This document shows, one piece after another, positions 1-9,951 of a stretch of DNA of 64,000 nucleotides. The first letter of the stretch is position 1. Every line of letters begins with the position of its first letter. The stretch is from Lacipirellula limnantheis (GTDB lineage: Bacteria; Planctomycetota; Planctomycetia; Pirellulales; Lacipirellulaceae), in assembly GCF_007746075.1 (NCBI RefSeq), contig NZ_CP036339.1:1261817-1325816 (forward strand), written 5' to 3'. The position numbers and the translations under genes are program-made. The notes beneath the pieces were generated by a model. It was not told where the DNA came from. It did not search any database and saw nothing but the letters and a program-made list of their open reading frames with translations.

Positions 1-2
1 TG

Positions 3-311
3 GCGATTAACGGCAACGCTCTCGGTTCGTTGAACACGACGGTTACGTCAAACAACTTCAACAACGCCGACGCCGCCTCGGGCCGGGCCTACTCGCAGTC
101 GGTGTCGGCTGGCACGGGCCGCTTGAGCTTCAACGGCAACACGGCAACCAATGCGTCGGCCACGGATGAAGTCTTGCTAACTCAAACGGGCGGCACATTC
201 CTGGTGGTCGACCTGCCGACGATCGAGACGCGCAACAACAATGCTCAGGTGCAACAAGTCGGCACGATTACCAACGATCCGGGCGGCACCGTGCCGACGC
301 CGACGCCGTAG
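3..311 (+). CDS. C-terminal part of a secreted Asn/Thr-rich protein (5' end outside window)
   Basis: The frame is open from the first bases of the window and stops at TAG 309-311, so only the last 102 or so residues are visible. They are rich in Asn, Thr, Ser, Ala and Gly, with many NN and NT pairs, and end in a Pro-Thr tail (PTPTP). This composition fits an exported surface or filament-like protein. No catalytic motif or PEP-CTERM anchor is visible. The TTG at 30 is probably an internal codon. A strong hairpin follows about 60 bases later. Function unknown. Confidence 0.55.
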   Translation, partial: AINGNALGSLNTTVTSNNFNNADAASGRAYSQSVSAGTGRLSFNGNTATNASATDEVLLTQTGGTFLVVDLPTIETRNNNAQVQQVGTITNDPGGTVPTPTP

Positions 312-370
312 CCTGAACGATTCGCGCGCGGAGAGATTGGAACCGATCGGATATTGCTAACTTAAAAACG

Positions 371-408
371 AAGACGGCCGCCCATCGAGTGCGATGGGCG
401 GCCGTCTT
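371..408. terminator. Bidirectional hairpin terminator
   Basis: Perfect 17-bp inverted repeat (371-387 with 392-408, 4-base loop), with a T-run after it on the plus strand and an A-run before it. It lies between the convergent fragment ending at 311 and the minus-strand gene ending at 448, and could serve both. Confidence 0.85.
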
Positions 409-447
409 TTCGTTGGCGCAGGCCAAAGGTTCTTGTCGCAGCCGCGA

Positions 448-1335
448 CTACGCATTCGGCTGCCGACGCGCCGCGAGGAAGGCGCCCAAGAGGCCGAGGG
501 CGCCGAGGGCGACCGTCGATGGTTCCGGGACGGCTGAAACGGCGGGGGCGGCGACTGGATCGGCGATGACTGCCGTCGGGGCTGTCGATGCGGCGGCTGC
601 AGCGGCGGCCTCGTTGCTGGCGACGAGCTTCAGATGATTCATGATCGGACCGACGAACGAGAAGTCTTCGGCGGCGTCGACTACCTGCACGCTCTTGACG
701 ACGACGATGCGGCCGTCGTCGGTCACCGGAACGTCGGTGAGAGCCAGATTGCCGCTCTGGCCGGCGAGACCGCTGAGGTCGCGCTGCGAGAGTTGCATGA
801 TTTTGTCGACCGTCGCCATATCGCTGATGCGGGCGAAGGGGACGAAGCCTTGGCTGTCGAGGAAGTTGTTGTCGCCGAGGTTGATGAAGAAGCTGCTCGT
901 GCCGCTGTTCGGTTTGCCCGACTGGAGGGCGAGCGAGACGGTGCCGCGAGTGTTGGAGATCGAGGAGAAATCGACTTGTCCGTCGCCGTTGGCGTCGACG
1001 ACGACGCCGTCGTTGAGCTTTTCGATGGACGAATTCATCGTCGCCCACAGATCAGGAATGCTGGGGAAGCCCATGAAGCCTCCCATCTGTAGGACGAAGT
1101 CGTCCGACGTGCCGGCGTTGCCGTCGGCAGCGCGGTTGACGGCGCTGAAGTGGTATTTGCCGAGGCCGATGTAGGCGACGATGTTGTCGACCAGCGGCTG
1201 AAGGTTCGCGTCGTTGTTGGGGTTCAGCTCCATATCGAAGCTGCCGACGTTCGTCGTGAACCGCATCGTCTGAGCGAATGCGCCGCTGGTGGTCAGAAGG
1301 GCTAGAACCGTAGCCAGGCCAATTCGGGTAAGCAT
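448..1335 (-). CDS. Cyclophilin-type peptidyl-prolyl isomerase with PEP-CTERM anchor
   Basis: A 295-residue protein. Residues 1-22 form a signal peptide ending AFAQ. Residues 24-215 read as a cyclophilin domain: the opening strand TNVGSFDMEL, the core GTSSFFINLGDN (canonical family SQFFI/FFIN segment), and a late DGRIVVVKSV strand. An Ala-rich linker follows, then VPEPST, a hydrophobic stretch and ARR, which is a PEP-CTERM sorting signal. It probably catalyses prolyl isomerisation of exported proteins outside the cytoplasmic membrane, held or released by an exosortase/archaeosortase-type system. Cyclophilin fused to a PEP-CTERM anchor is an unusual pairing. The arginine and other catalytic residues were not all checked, so activity is inferred from the family. 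Confidence 0.85.
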   Translation of the reverse strand: MLTRIGLATVLALLTTSGAFAQTMRFTTNVGSFDMELNPNNDANLQPLVDNIVAYIGLGKYHFSAVNRAADGNAGTSDDFVLQMGGFMGFPSIPDLWATMNSSIEKLNDGVVVDANGDGQVDFSSISNTRGTVSLALQSGKPNSGTSSFFINLGDNNFLDSQGFVPFARISDMATVDKIMQLSQRDLSGLAGQSGNLALTDVPVTDDGRIVVVKSVQVVDAAEDFSFVGPIMNHLKLVASNEAAAAAAASTAPTAVIADPVAAPAVSAVPEPSTVALGALGLLGAFLAARRQPNA

Positions 1336-1544
1336 GCCTCTGCGCCGCTCTAGTGTGTCGTGAATCGAAGTTGTTCCGCGGAGGGCGCTCCGCTTGAGAA
1401 AAGGGGGCGCCGAGAGCCTTGATTATAGTTGGGCCCCGGAAAAGCGTCCGCGAATTTGGCCGAGATTTGCCGCAGCGGGGACCGTTTTACCGGAAAAATC
1501 GGTCCTGTGAGGGGCGACTGAGGGCGGCGGCCGAGAGGCGGGAC

Positions 1545-1659
1545 AGTTCCCACGGGCCGCGATGGGAGGCGTCTCCGACGCCGATTACGCGCCCGACCTC
1601 CAAGCGACCGAGCATCAACAGGCCGGCTTCGGGGTCGGAGACCCCTCCCACAGGGAACT
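1545..1659. repeat. Dispersed inverted-repeat element, family B
   Basis: Imperfect inverted repeat. The arm TGGGAGGCGTCTCCGAC at 1563 pairs with the complement ending CTCCCA at 1650, and an outer AGTTCCC/GGGAACT pair (1545-1551 and 1653-1659) encloses it. It overlaps the last codons and stop of the DUF3748 gene read on the minus strand, so that gene ends inside the element. Confidence 0.7.
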
Positions 1660-2967
1660 CACGACGAAGATCTGGTTCCACGATTCGCCGTCGGGGCCGT
1701 CAACTTGCCGAACGAAGGCGATTTGGCGGCCGTCGGGGGAGAAGACGCAGGCCTCCGGGCGGGGGAGCGGTTGGTCGGCCGCGGGCTTTTCGGTGAGCCG
1801 CCGCGACTGGCCCGTTGCGGCGTCGACGGTCATCACGCTGCCGTCGGCGATGTAGGCGATGGCCGTGCCGTCTTTGTTCCAAGTGAACGCGGAAGCGACG
1901 TCCCAGGGGTCGCTGGTGATCTGCCGCGGCGGGCCGCCGTTCGGCGAGACCGACCAAAGCTGGACGACGCCGGCCCGATTGCCGGCCTCATCGCGCATCT
2001 GGCAGGCGATGCGTGCGCCGTCGGGGGAACTGCGCGGCCAGTGACGCGCGCCTTGGATGCCGGGGTGCTGGCGGTCGGCGGTGAAGGTGAGGCGACGTTG
2101 CAGCACGGCGAGCGGCGGTTGGGGTCGCAGCGTCGGCGTTCCCTGGAGCGGGCCGTCGCCCGGTTTCTTCATCGCGTGAAGCGGCGGGAGGTCGGCAATG
2201 AAGAGCTCGGTGACGGGATTGCCCTTCCGGTCGATGGCATCGCCGAGGAAGGCGAGGGCGCGCTCTTGGCGCGAGCGATCGTCGCGCAGGTAGCCGGCGA
2301 CGCCGACCCAGGCGTCTTCATAAGCCTTGACGATTTCGTCGGATCCGGGGCGCGGGTGCCGGACGGTGCGCGTGACGAGCGTCGAGAACATGGCGCCGTC
2401 GTGATTGCGCGGGTGCGTGCGCGGAACGGCGACGTGGCCGAGCGGGACCGCGACGCCGACGTTGCGTTGGTTGAGGTCGCCCTGCCCTGCTGGTTCGCGC
2501 GTCGCGAGGACGTGGTCGTCGTAGGTGAAGCTGACCCATTGGCCGTCGCCGCTGAAGATGTGGACGTGCGTGCCGCCGCGGAGCGCGCCGGGAGTGAACG
2601 GCGCGACAATATCGCGGGCATCGAGATTCTGGGCCTCGCCAGGGCGGGCGGCGTCGACCATCACGCCTTGACGGTGGTGAATGGCGTACTGCCAATCAGG
2701 CGTGGGATTTTCGGGGCCGAGGATGAACGCGACGCGATCGTCGACGGGGCTGCAGCTGGCAACGCCGCAGCAGGCTCCGCGTTGGCTTTCGTAGAGGACT
2801 TCCACTTGGCCCGTTTCGACGTGGACCCGTTCAATGCGCGTGCCGTCGAACAGGCTGCCGGCGGCATCGCTGCGGACGTCGTAGACGATCCACTTGCCGT
2901 CCGGGGACCAGACGTTGGCATTGGTGAGAACGTGGCCGTGGGGGGCGGTGGTAAGCTGGCGTTCCAC
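1615..2967 (-). CDS. DUF3748 / YidR-like beta-propeller protein
   Basis: About 450 residues. The N-terminus (HGHVLTNANVWSPDGKW, then YDVRS) and the mid-region HHRQGV resemble Escherichia coli YidR (DUF3748), a TolB-like WD-propeller family. Repeated SPDG and DGTAIAYIADG strands support a propeller. A GTG start at 2967 is preferred because it matches the family N-terminus; a TTG at 2994 would add nine Arg-rich residues. No signal peptide is visible, so a cytoplasmic location or another start is possible. The last residues (GSPTPKPAC) and the stop are encoded by a family B repeat, so the native C-terminus has probably been replaced. The biochemical role of the family is unknown to me. Confidence 0.75.
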   Translation of the reverse strand: MERQLTTAPHGHVLTNANVWSPDGKWIVYDVRSDAAGSLFDGTRIERVHVETGQVEVLYESQRGACCGVASCSPVDDRVAFILGPENPTPDWQYAIHHRQGVMVDAARPGEAQNLDARDIVAPFTPGALRGGTHVHIFSGDGQWVSFTYDDHVLATREPAGQGDLNQRNVGVAVPLGHVAVPRTHPRNHDGAMFSTLVTRTVRHPRPGSDEIVKAYEDAWVGVAGYLRDDRSRQERALAFLGDAIDRKGNPVTELFIADLPPLHAMKKPGDGPLQGTPTLRPQPPLAVLQRRLTFTADRQHPGIQGARHWPRSSPDGARIACQMRDEAGNRAGVVQLWSVSPNGGPPRQITSDPWDVASAFTWNKDGTAIAYIADGSVMTVDAATGQSRRLTEKPAADQPLPRPEACVFSPDGRQIAFVRQVDGPDGESWNQIFVVSSLWEGSPTPKPAC

Positions 2968-2995
2968 GTCTGATCGTCTACGGGTGATGAACAAT

Positions 2996-3059
2996 AAGCC
3001 GGATCGCCACGCGATCCGGGATGGGGCGTCTAGCCCGGACCGCGTGGCGGTCCGGCTAA
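2996..3059. repeat. Dispersed palindromic element, family C (copy 1)
   Basis: Two hairpins in tandem: GCCGGATCGCCACGCGATCC near 2998, then CGGACCGCGTGGCGGTCCGG ending near 3056. The same word recurs at 41770-41887 and 51440-51490. It lies between the DUF3748 start and the galE stop. Confidence 0.75.
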
Positions 3060-3091
3060 TGGTGGAATTGCTTTGTGGCTATTGAACGGCG

Positions 3092-4075
3092 TTAGCCGTT
3101 GTAGCCGTGGGGGTGCGACTTGTGCCAGCGCCAGGCGCTGTTGACGATCGGTTCGATGCCGAAGTATTTCGGCGTCCAGTCGAGCGTTTTGCGCGCGAGC
3201 GAGGCGTCGGCCACGAGCTCCGCCGGATCGCCCGCGCGGCGCGGCGCGACTTTGTGGGGGATGGCGTGGCCGGTCTCGCGGCGGCACGCGTTGATTACTT
3301 CCATCACGCTGGCCCCGGCGCCGGTGCCGAGGTTGAGCTTCAAGCCCTTGCCGGGTTGCAAACGCTCCAGCGCGGCGAGGTGGGCGGTCGCGAGATCGTC
3401 GACGTGGATGTAGTCGCGAATGCAGGTGCCGTCGGGCGTCGGATAGTCATCGCCGAAAACGGTGATCTCGGGCCGCTGGCCGAGGGCAACTTGCAGGACC
3501 AGCGGGATAAGGTGGGTCTCGGGCTGGTGGTCTTCGCCGATCGTGCCGTCCTCGGCGGCGCCGCTGGCGTTGAAGTACCGCAGGGCTGCGAAGCCAAGGC
3601 CATAGGCGTGGGCGTAATCGTCCAGCGTCCGCTCGATCACCAGCTTCGTGTAGCCGTAGGGGTTGATCGGGTCTTGTTTTTCCGCTTCGGTGATGGGGAC
3701 CTTTGCGGGCGTGCCGTACGTGGCGCAAGTGCTCGAGAAGACGATGCGATTGACGTTCGCCGCGCGCATGGCGTCGAGCAGGTTGAGCGTGCCGACGACG
3801 TTGTTGCGATAGTAGACGGCTGGATCGGTGACCGACACGCCGACGTAGGCGAGCGCGGCGAAGTGCATCACGGCGTCGTAAGAACGTTCCGCGAAGACTT
3901 GGGCCAGTCGCTGCTGATCGAGAAGATCGCCTTCGAGGAGCCGTCCGGGAGCGACGGCGGCGCGGTAGCCGTTGGCCAGATTATCGAAGACCCAGACGTC
4001 GTGTCCGGCTTTGGTCAATAGCCGTACTGCGTGCGAACCGACGTACCCGGCTCCGCCCGTTACCAGAACTTTCAT
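3092..4075 (-). CDS. galE: UDP-glucose/UDP-sugar 4-epimerase (GalE-like)
   Basis: 327 residues from ATG at 4075, which places the Rossmann motif TGGAGYVGSHA at residues 6-16 as in GalE; upstream in-frame codons are Arg-rich and unlike the family. It is an extended SDR enzyme: FSSTCATYG contains the catalytic Ser/Thr region, NPYGYTK the YxxxK pair, and LRYFNASGA and GTCIRDYIHVDDL are GalE hallmarks. It interconverts UDP-glucose and UDP-galactose, or UDP-xylose and UDP-arabinose, using bound NAD. It is last in the minus-strand arabinose cluster, 38 bases after the symporter, which makes a UDP-pentose role worth considering, but sequence alone does not separate the substrates. Confidence 0.9.
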   Translation of the reverse strand: MKVLVTGGAGYVGSHAVRLLTKAGHDVWVFDNLANGYRAAVAPGRLLEGDLLDQQRLAQVFAERSYDAVMHFAALAYVGVSVTDPAVYYRNNVVGTLNLLDAMRAANVNRIVFSSTCATYGTPAKVPITEAEKQDPINPYGYTKLVIERTLDDYAHAYGLGFAALRYFNASGAAEDGTIGEDHQPETHLIPLVLQVALGQRPEITVFGDDYPTPDGTCIRDYIHVDDLATAHLAALERLQPGKGLKLNLGTGAGASVMEVINACRRETGHAIPHKVAPRRAGDPAELVADASLARKTLDWTPKYFGIEPIVNSAWRWHKSHPHGYNG

Positions 4076-4113
4076 CGTCTTTGCCTCATCCTCTGCAAGT
4101 CGGCGTCGCCGCC

Positions 4114-5889
4114 CTACCCGCGGAAGTAGAGGTAAGCGGCGACGATCAAAACCAACAAGCCGATCGACGTCGCCAAATCGAGCCCGCTCCAACTGCTGCG
4201 GGTGCTCGCGCGGTCCTCGTCGGTCAGCGTTCCATAAGTCAGGCCGCTAATTCTCGCATAATCCGGCTCGCCCGTCAGGTAGCTGACGAGGATCATCGTG
4301 GCGGCGCTAATGAAGAAGATGAGAATGCTGAAGTACTGAAAGTAGATTTGGTTGACGATCCAGAGGAACGAGCCGGGCTCGTAGGCGAATTCAGGATTAA
4401 TTTTCGCCGGCGTGTCGACCGCGAGTCTAAACAGGCCGACGGCGAAGCCGACGAGCAGGGCAGCGAGGCATCCCTGGGCGTTCATCCGCTTCCAGAAGAC
4501 GCCCAGAAAGAAGACGACGAAAATCGGCGGGGCGAGATAGCCCTGGACCGATTGCAGGTAGTCGTACAGGCCGTGATGGCCGCGGATGATCGGAATCCAG
4601 GCCATGCCGATGAGCACCATCACGACGGTGGCAATGCGGCCGGTGCGGACAAGTTGCGCTTCGCTAGCTTCCGGCTGGTACTTCGCGTAGAGGTCGATGG
4701 TGAAGAGGGTAGCGCAGGCGTTGAAGACGCCGGCAAGCGAGCTCATCAGCGCCGCGAGCAGGCCGGCGACCACGAGTCCGCGGATTCCGACGGGCAGCAC
4801 GTTTTTCACCATCATCGGGAAAGCCTGGCCGCTGTCGCGGATCGACCCGTCGTCGTTTACCATGCCGGCGAAGTTCATGTCGGTGATTTCGCCGGCGTTG
4901 ATCTTCGTGATGAGCGCCCAACAGATGACGCCGGGGATGATGAAAATGAAGACAGGCAACAGCTTCAGGTAACCCGCAAAGATGCAGCCACGGCGTGCTT
5001 CGGTCTGGTTTGGCGCGCCGAGCGCGCGTTGGACGATGTATTGATCGGTGCACCAGTACCAGAGACCGATGATCGGTGCGCACAGGAGCATGCCGATCCA
5101 GGGGTAGTGACTGGGAAACGAGAAGTACCAGGCTTGCTTGACGATTTGGCCAGCGTCGTTCTTGACGGAAACGGGCGACCAGGTCGATTCGACTCCGGCA
5201 GGAACGATCGGTTTCCAGAGATTGAACTTGTCGCTGTCGACGACGGCGCGCAGCTCGCTCCAGCCGCCGATCTTCTCCAGGCCGTAGTAGGTCACCAGCG
5301 CCGAGCCAATGATCAGGATGATCGTTTGCAACGCCTCGGTGTAAGCGACGGCGCGAAATCCGCCCAGTGTGGTGTAGAGCCCCGTGAACACGAGGACCAT
5401 GATCGAGCCGATCCAAAATCCATCGAGCCCGGCGAAGTTCATTTCCGGGAGCAAGGCCTCGAACACGACGCCGCCGGCGAAAATGCCGACGGCGATTTTG
5501 GTGACGATGTAGGCGATGAGCGAAATGATCGACAGCACGTAGCGCGACGCGGGCGAGAAGCGGCGTTCGAGAAACTGCGGCATCGTGAAGACGCGAGATC
5601 GCATATAGAACGGCACCAGCATCCAACCGAGCACCAGCAGGCACCAGGCATGGAGCTCGTAGTGGGCCATGGCGACGCCGTCGGTCGCGCCCGAGCCGGC
5701 GAGGCCGACGAGATGTTCGGAGCCGATGTTCGAGGCGAAGATCGACGCGCCCACGACGAACCAGCCAAGGCTGTGGGCCGCGAGGAAAAAGTCTTGCGAC
5801 GTCTCTTTGCTCTGCAAGATCACCCACCAGGAGAGTCCGAGCAGGAGGGCAAAGTAGCCGCCGATAACCACCCAATCGAGCGTTTCCAT
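4114..5889 (-). CDS. Sodium:solute symporter (SSS family), likely sugar importer
   Basis: 591 residues from ATG at 5889 (METLDWVV), the usual SSS start just before the first membrane helix; an upstream ATG at 5955 would add a 22-residue tail. It has about 13-14 hydrophobic segments, and GSEHLVGLAGSGATDG and GLYTTLGGFRAVAYTEALQ match the SSS/SGLT core. The SSS family couples Na+ entry to solute uptake in the inner membrane. It sits between araA and galE on the same strand, so L-arabinose or an arabinose oligomer is the likely substrate; this is inferred from context. Length is close to vSGLT-type transporters (about 540-600). Confidence 0.88.
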   Translation of the reverse strand: METLDWVVIGGYFALLLGLSWWVILQSKETSQDFFLAAHSLGWFVVGASIFASNIGSEHLVGLAGSGATDGVAMAHYELHAWCLLVLGWMLVPFYMRSRVFTMPQFLERRFSPASRYVLSIISLIAYIVTKIAVGIFAGGVVFEALLPEMNFAGLDGFWIGSIMVLVFTGLYTTLGGFRAVAYTEALQTIILIIGSALVTYYGLEKIGGWSELRAVVDSDKFNLWKPIVPAGVESTWSPVSVKNDAGQIVKQAWYFSFPSHYPWIGMLLCAPIIGLWYWCTDQYIVQRALGAPNQTEARRGCIFAGYLKLLPVFIFIIPGVICWALITKINAGEITDMNFAGMVNDDGSIRDSGQAFPMMVKNVLPVGIRGLVVAGLLAALMSSLAGVFNACATLFTIDLYAKYQPEASEAQLVRTGRIATVVMVLIGMAWIPIIRGHHGLYDYLQSVQGYLAPPIFVVFFLGVFWKRMNAQGCLAALLVGFAVGLFRLAVDTPAKINPEFAYEPGSFLWIVNQIYFQYFSILIFFISAATMILVSYLTGEPDYARISGLTYGTLTDEDRASTRSSWSGLDLATSIGLLVLIVAAYLYFRG

Positions 5890-6000
5890 GCGGGGATCTC
5901 GCGCGTCGAAAAAAGGTAAGTCGAATGAGAAAAGTGATGAGCCAAGCGGCTCCATCGTTCCGCAGGTCAGCGTCCCGCTTCGCCGAATCTTAGATCGTCG

Positions 6001-7506
6001 TCATACGCGGCGGAAGACGCCGGCGTCGTTCCAGCGGAGAATATTTCTGAAGTCGCGCGGCCGCGTCTCGCCGTCGATCACGAGGCACTCAACGCCCCAC
6101 ATGTCGGCAAGGTCTCCCCAATGCTCCGTCGTGAGGGCCAGGCTGAAGGTTGGATGATGCGAGCCTCCGGCGAGAATCCAGGCCGTCGCCGCGGTCTTCA
6201 AGTCGGGACGTGGCCGCCACAGCGCCCGTGCGACCGGCAGTTTCGGCATCGGCTGCTCGGGCGGGATCACGTCGACTTCGTTGAGAACCATGCGAAAGCG
6301 GTCGCCGAGATCGACGAGGGTCGCGTTGACGGCGGGACCGGCGGCAGCGTCGAACACGAGTCGCACGGGATCGTCTTTGCCGCCGATACTGAGGGGGTGA
6401 ACTTCGCACGAGGGTTGAGCCGCGGCGATCGAGGGGCAGATCTCCAGCATATGGGCGCCGAGGACCTGCGGAATGTCTTGCTTGAGGTGGTAGGTGTAAT
6501 CCTCCATGAACGACGTGCCCCCCGGTAGGCCGGCGGCCATCACCTTGGCCGCCCGCAACATGGCTGCCGCCTTCCAGTCGCCCTCGGCGCCAAAACCGTA
6601 GCCGTCGGCCATAAGTCGTTGCGAGGCGAGGCCCGGGAGCTGCTTCATGCCTTCGAGATTCTCGAAGGTGTTCGTGTAGCCGACGAAGCCCTGCTCTTCG
6701 AGAAAGCGCCGCAGCCCGAGCTCGATACGGGCGGCGTCGCGGAGCGATTCGCGGCGCTGGCCGTCGCGGCGGAGCTCGGGGGACATGGCGTATTGCTCGT
6801 CGTATTCGCTGCACAGCGCCTCGACCTCAGGATCGCTAGCGGCGTCGATGCGCCGCACGAGGTCGCCGAGGCCGTAACCGTTGACGGAGTAGCCCAGGCA
6901 CAGCTGTGCGGCAACTTTGTCTCCTTCGGTGACGGCGACTTCACGCATGTTGTCGCCGATGCGGGCAATCCGGGCCGACAGCGCGTCGTGCCGCGCCGCA
7001 GCGGCGCGCGTCCAGACCGCGACCTCGGCGATCACGTCATCATCCGGCCAATGGCCGACGACCACTTTGCGCGCGATCCGCAGCCGGGCGCCGATGAAGC
7101 CAAACTCGCGGTCGCCATGGGCGGACTGGTTGGCGTTCATGAAGTCCATGTCGATCGTCGACCAGGGGATCTCGCGATTGAACTGCGTGTGCAGGTGCAG
7201 GAGCGGTTTCTGCAGCAGCTTGAGGCCGGCGATCCACATTTTCGCTGGCGAGAATGTGTGCATCCAGGCAACCAGGCCAATGCAGTTGGGCGCTGAATTG
7301 GCTGCCAGCACCACGTCGCGGATTTGCTCGGGGGTGGTCAGCACCGGTTGGAAGACGACCCGGACAGGAACCTGCGGCGCGGCGTCGAGCGCGGCGGCCA
7401 CCTCTTGGGAGTGCCTGGCCACTTCGCGGAGGGTTTCGTTGCCGTAGAGGTCCTGGCTTCCCGTGAGAAACCAGACTTCGAATTGCGGCAGGTCGATGGC
7501 AGGCAT
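6001..7506 (-). CDS. araA: L-arabinose isomerase
   Basis: 501 residues, matching E. coli AraA (500). The start at 7506 ([18 protein letters not shown]) fits the family N-terminus. Catalytic and metal-binding residues are visible in their known contexts: Glu in FMEDYTYHL, Glu in MLEICPSIA, His in [11 protein letters not shown] and His in GGSHHPTFS. It converts L-arabinose to L-ribulose with Mn2+ in the cytoplasm, the first step of the isomerase pathway. It lies 58 bases after araD and 111 before the symporter on the same strand, consistent with one transcript. Confidence 0.95.
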   Translation of the reverse strand: MPAIDLPQFEVWFLTGSQDLYGNETLREVARHSQEVAAALDAAPQVPVRVVFQPVLTTPEQIRDVVLAANSAPNCIGLVAWMHTFSPAKMWIAGLKLLQKPLLHLHTQFNREIPWSTIDMDFMNANQSAHGDREFGFIGARLRIARKVVVGHWPDDDVIAEVAVWTRAAAARHDALSARIARIGDNMREVAVTEGDKVAAQLCLGYSVNGYGLGDLVRRIDAASDPEVEALCSEYDEQYAMSPELRRDGQRRESLRDAARIELGLRRFLEEQGFVGYTNTFENLEGMKQLPGLASQRLMADGYGFGAEGDWKAAAMLRAAKVMAAGLPGGTSFMEDYTYHLKQDIPQVLGAHMLEICPSIAAAQPSCEVHPLSIGGKDDPVRLVFDAAAGPAVNATLVDLGDRFRMVLNEVDVIPPEQPMPKLPVARALWRPRPDLKTAATAWILAGGSHHPTFSLALTTEHWGDLADMWGVECLVIDGETRPRDFRNILRWNDAGVFRRV

Positions 7507-7564
7507 GGCGGTCTGAGCCAACGAGAAGATGAGTTGTGCGATGCGCGAAAAGCCGGAGCCGTTG

Positions 7565-8257
7565 TCAGCGCTGTCCGTAATAGGCATCCTTGCCGTGCTT
7601 GCGGTAGTAGTGCTTGTCGAGCAAGAACTGATCGACAGGGCCCGTGTCATGAGCGAGGGCGAACGTGTCGAGAGCCATCGCCGCGACCGCTTCCAGAGCG
7701 ACGGCGTTTCGCACGGAATCGGCGGCGTCCTGGCCCCACGCAAACGGCGCATGGCTTGCCACGAGGACGCCCGGCATGGCGATCGGGTCGAGTGCTGCAA
7801 ATCGTTCAACGATCACGTGGCCGGTGTTCAACTCGTAGCCAGCGCTGATTTCAGCGGCTGTCAGCAATCTCGTCACGGGAATTGTGCCGTAGAAGTGGTC
7901 TGCATGGGTGGTGCCGAAGCAGGGAATCTCACGCTGAGCCTGGGCAAAGGCCGTCGCCTTAGGACTGTGGGTGTGGGTGATGCCGCCAATGCCGGCAAAC
8001 TGCTGATAGAGCAGTCGGTGCGTCACCATATCGGAGGAGGGCTTCAGCGTTCCTTCGACCACCGCGCCAGTATCGAAGCTCACCACCACCATGTCGGCGG
8101 GAGACATCTTGTCATACGCCACGCCGCTTGGCTTGATGACCAGAAATCGCCGATCTTCGGAGAGCCCGCTGACGTTTCCCCACGTGAGCGTAACCAGTCC
8201 GTGCGCGACCAAATCGAGATTCGCCTGGCAGACTTGTTGTTTGAGCGTCTCAAGCAT
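7565..8257 (-). CDS. araD: L-ribulose-5-phosphate 4-epimerase
   Basis: 230 residues (E. coli AraD is 231). The ATG at 8257 gives MLETLKQQV, which aligns with the family start. A GTG at 8269 would overlap the araB stop as GTGA and add four residues, so coupling through that codon is possible. It is a class II aldolase fold: WGNVSG and KPSGVAYD phosphate-binding segments, zinc ligands in ITHTHSP and [10 protein letters not shown], and a C-terminal [15 protein letters not shown] with the catalytic tyrosine region. It converts L-ribulose-5-phosphate to D-xylulose-5-phosphate for the pentose phosphate pathway. Confidence 0.95.
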   Translation of the reverse strand: MLETLKQQVCQANLDLVAHGLVTLTWGNVSGLSEDRRFLVIKPSGVAYDKMSPADMVVVSFDTGAVVEGTLKPSSDMVTHRLLYQQFAGIGGITHTHSPKATAFAQAQREIPCFGTTHADHFYGTIPVTRLLTAAEISAGYELNTGHVIVERFAALDPIAMPGVLVASHAPFAWGQDAADSVRNAVALEAVAAMALDTFALAHDTGPVDQFLLDKHYYRKHGKDAYYGQR

Positions 8258-8265
8258 CGTGATGG

Positions 8266-9951
8266 TCACCGGGCTCCGCGGCGCGCGTCGTGGCGGATGG
8301 CGATGAGATCCTTCATCACTTGGGACAGCGAACCGTGAAAATCGGTCGTGCCGAACGCGTCGTGGAGCATCTGATAGAGGGCGTAGAGCTTCGCGTAGGT
8401 CGCGGCTTGCGTGCTGATAGGGGAGTAGATGGTCGATTTCACGCCAGTCATCTTGGCTTGGGCTGCTTCGACCGTTGGATAGGCGCCGCCGACGACCGCG
8501 CCAAAGATGGCCGCGCCCAAGGCGCAGGTTTGCCCGCTGCGGCTGATCTTCATCGGCCGGTTGGTGACGTCGGCGTAGATCTGCATCACGAGCGGGTTCT
8601 TCTCCGCGATGCCGCCGCAAACGATCACCTCGCTGACGCCGACGCCGTACTCCTCGAGGCGACTAATGATCTTGAGCGCGCCAAAGGCCGTGGCTTCAAT
8701 CAGCGCGCGGTAGATCTCGGGGGCCGTGGTATACAGGGTTTGACCAATCAGTAGCCCAGTGAGCAGCGGATCGGTCAGGACGCAGCGGTTGCCATTGTTC
8801 CAATCAAGCGCCAACAGCCCCGATTCGCCGGGGCGAAGTTTAGCGGCGGCGGCGGTCAACGCGGCGTGGGCCTCGGCGCCGGCGCCGAACTCCGCGGGGG
8901 CGAGGTGCTTGACGAACCAGTTGAAATTATCGCCGACGGCGCTTTGCCCCGCTTCGAGTCCGTACATGCCGGGAACGATCGATTCGGGAACGATGCCGCA
9001 GAGGCCGGGGACGTCGGGCAGCGGTTGCGCGAGAGGCGCCACCATGCAATCGCACGTGCTGGTCCCCATGATTTTGACCAGCGTCCCGACGCCGCAGCCG
9101 GAGCCGACTGCGCCCATGTGGGCGTCGAAGGCGCCGACTGCCACGGGGATGCCGGCTGGCAGGCCCACCTGTCGGGCGACGGATTCGCAAAGTCGGCCGG
9201 CAGGTTTGTTCGAGGGGACTGCCTTCGCGTCGTAGCGGAACCGCGAGAGGCCTGGCTCGACCGATTCGAGGAATTCCGCGCTCGGCAGGCCGCCCCACGC
9301 GTCGTGATACATCGCCTTGTGACCTGACGCGCAGATGCTGCGGGCGAGCTTCGCAGGATGCTGGTTGCCGGTGATGTAGGCTGGGACGTAGTCGGCAAGC
9401 TCCACCCAACTGGCGGCGGCCTGCGCGACGCGCGGCGCGGTGCGCAGGCAATGGGCGATCTTGGACCAATACCACTCCGACGAGTAAGCCCCGCCGCACT
9501 TGGCTAGGTATGGATACCCGCCGTCACGCGCTTTGGCGGTGATCTCTTGAGCTTCGCTGTACGCGGTGTGATCCTTCCAGAGCCATGCCTGGGCCGCTAG
9601 TTCGTCTTGGAATTCGTCGAGCAGCGCCAGCGGCGTACCGGCGGCGTTCACGGGAATGGGGGTCGAACCGGTCGTGTCGACGCCGATCCCCACCACGTGT
9701 TTCGGATCGAAGCCGGCAGCTTGCGTGGCCTTCGCGACGGCGCCCGCGACGGCGGCGTGGAAGCCTTCGATGTAGTCGGCAGGACTTTGGCGCGCGAGAT
9801 TCGGATCAGCGGCATCGACGAGGACGCCGGCGTCCCCGTGGCAGTAATCGTAGACTTCGGTGGCGATCTCGGCGCCGTCGGCAAGGTCGACCACGAGGGC
9901 GCGGACGCTATTGGTGCCGTAATCGACGCCGATTGCAAATTGCTGAGCCAT
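8266..9951 (-). CDS. araB: Ribulokinase
   Basis: 561 residues (E. coli AraB is 566). It is an FGGY carbohydrate kinase: N-terminal [15 protein letters not shown] nucleotide loop, [12 protein letters not shown], central [13 protein letters not shown], and C-terminal [15 protein letters not shown] and [13 protein letters not shown]ase-fold segments. It phosphorylates L-ribulose with ATP. It is the first gene of the minus-strand cluster, so the promoter should lie in 9952-10227, between it and the divergent cytochrome gene. No AraC or AraR regulator gene is adjacent, and no operator could be recognised. Confidence 0.95.
   Translation of the reverse strand: MAQQFAIGVDYGTNSVRALVVDLADGAEIATEVYDYCHGDAGVLVDAADPNLARQSPADYIEGFHAAVAGAVAKATQAAGFDPKHVVGIGVDTTGSTPIPVNAAGTPLALLDEFQDELAAQAWLWKDHTAYSEAQEITAKARDGGYPYLAKCGGAYSSEWYWSKIAHCLRTAPRVAQAAASWVELADYVPAYITGNQHPAKLARSICASGHKAMYHDAWGGLPSAEFLESVEPGLSRFRYDAKAVPSNKPAGRLCESVARQVGLPAGIPVAVGAFDAHMGAVGSGCGVGTLVKIMGTSTCDCMVAPLAQPLPDVPGLCGIVPESIVPGMYGLEAGQSAVGDNFNWFVKHLAPAEFGAGAEAHAALTAAAAKLRPGESGLLALDWNNGNRCVLTDPLLTGLLIGQTLYTTAPEIYRALIEATAFGALKIISRLEEYGVGVSEVIVCGGIAEKNPLVMQIYADVTNRPMKISRSGQTCALGAAIFGAVVGGAYPTVEAAQAKMTGVKSTIYSPISTQAATYAKLYALYQMLHDAFGTTDFHGSLSQVMKDLIAIRHDARRGAR

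Noticed and set aside
4081..5919. A 612-codon plus-strand open frame opposite the symporter gene
   Set aside because: It is the antisense frame of the SSS gene in high-GC DNA; its translation is charged and without any family motif.
8267..8269. GTG 8269 as the araD start
   Set aside because: It gives an attractive GTGA overlap with araB, but the family N-terminus aligns with the ATG at 8257; kept as an alternative only.
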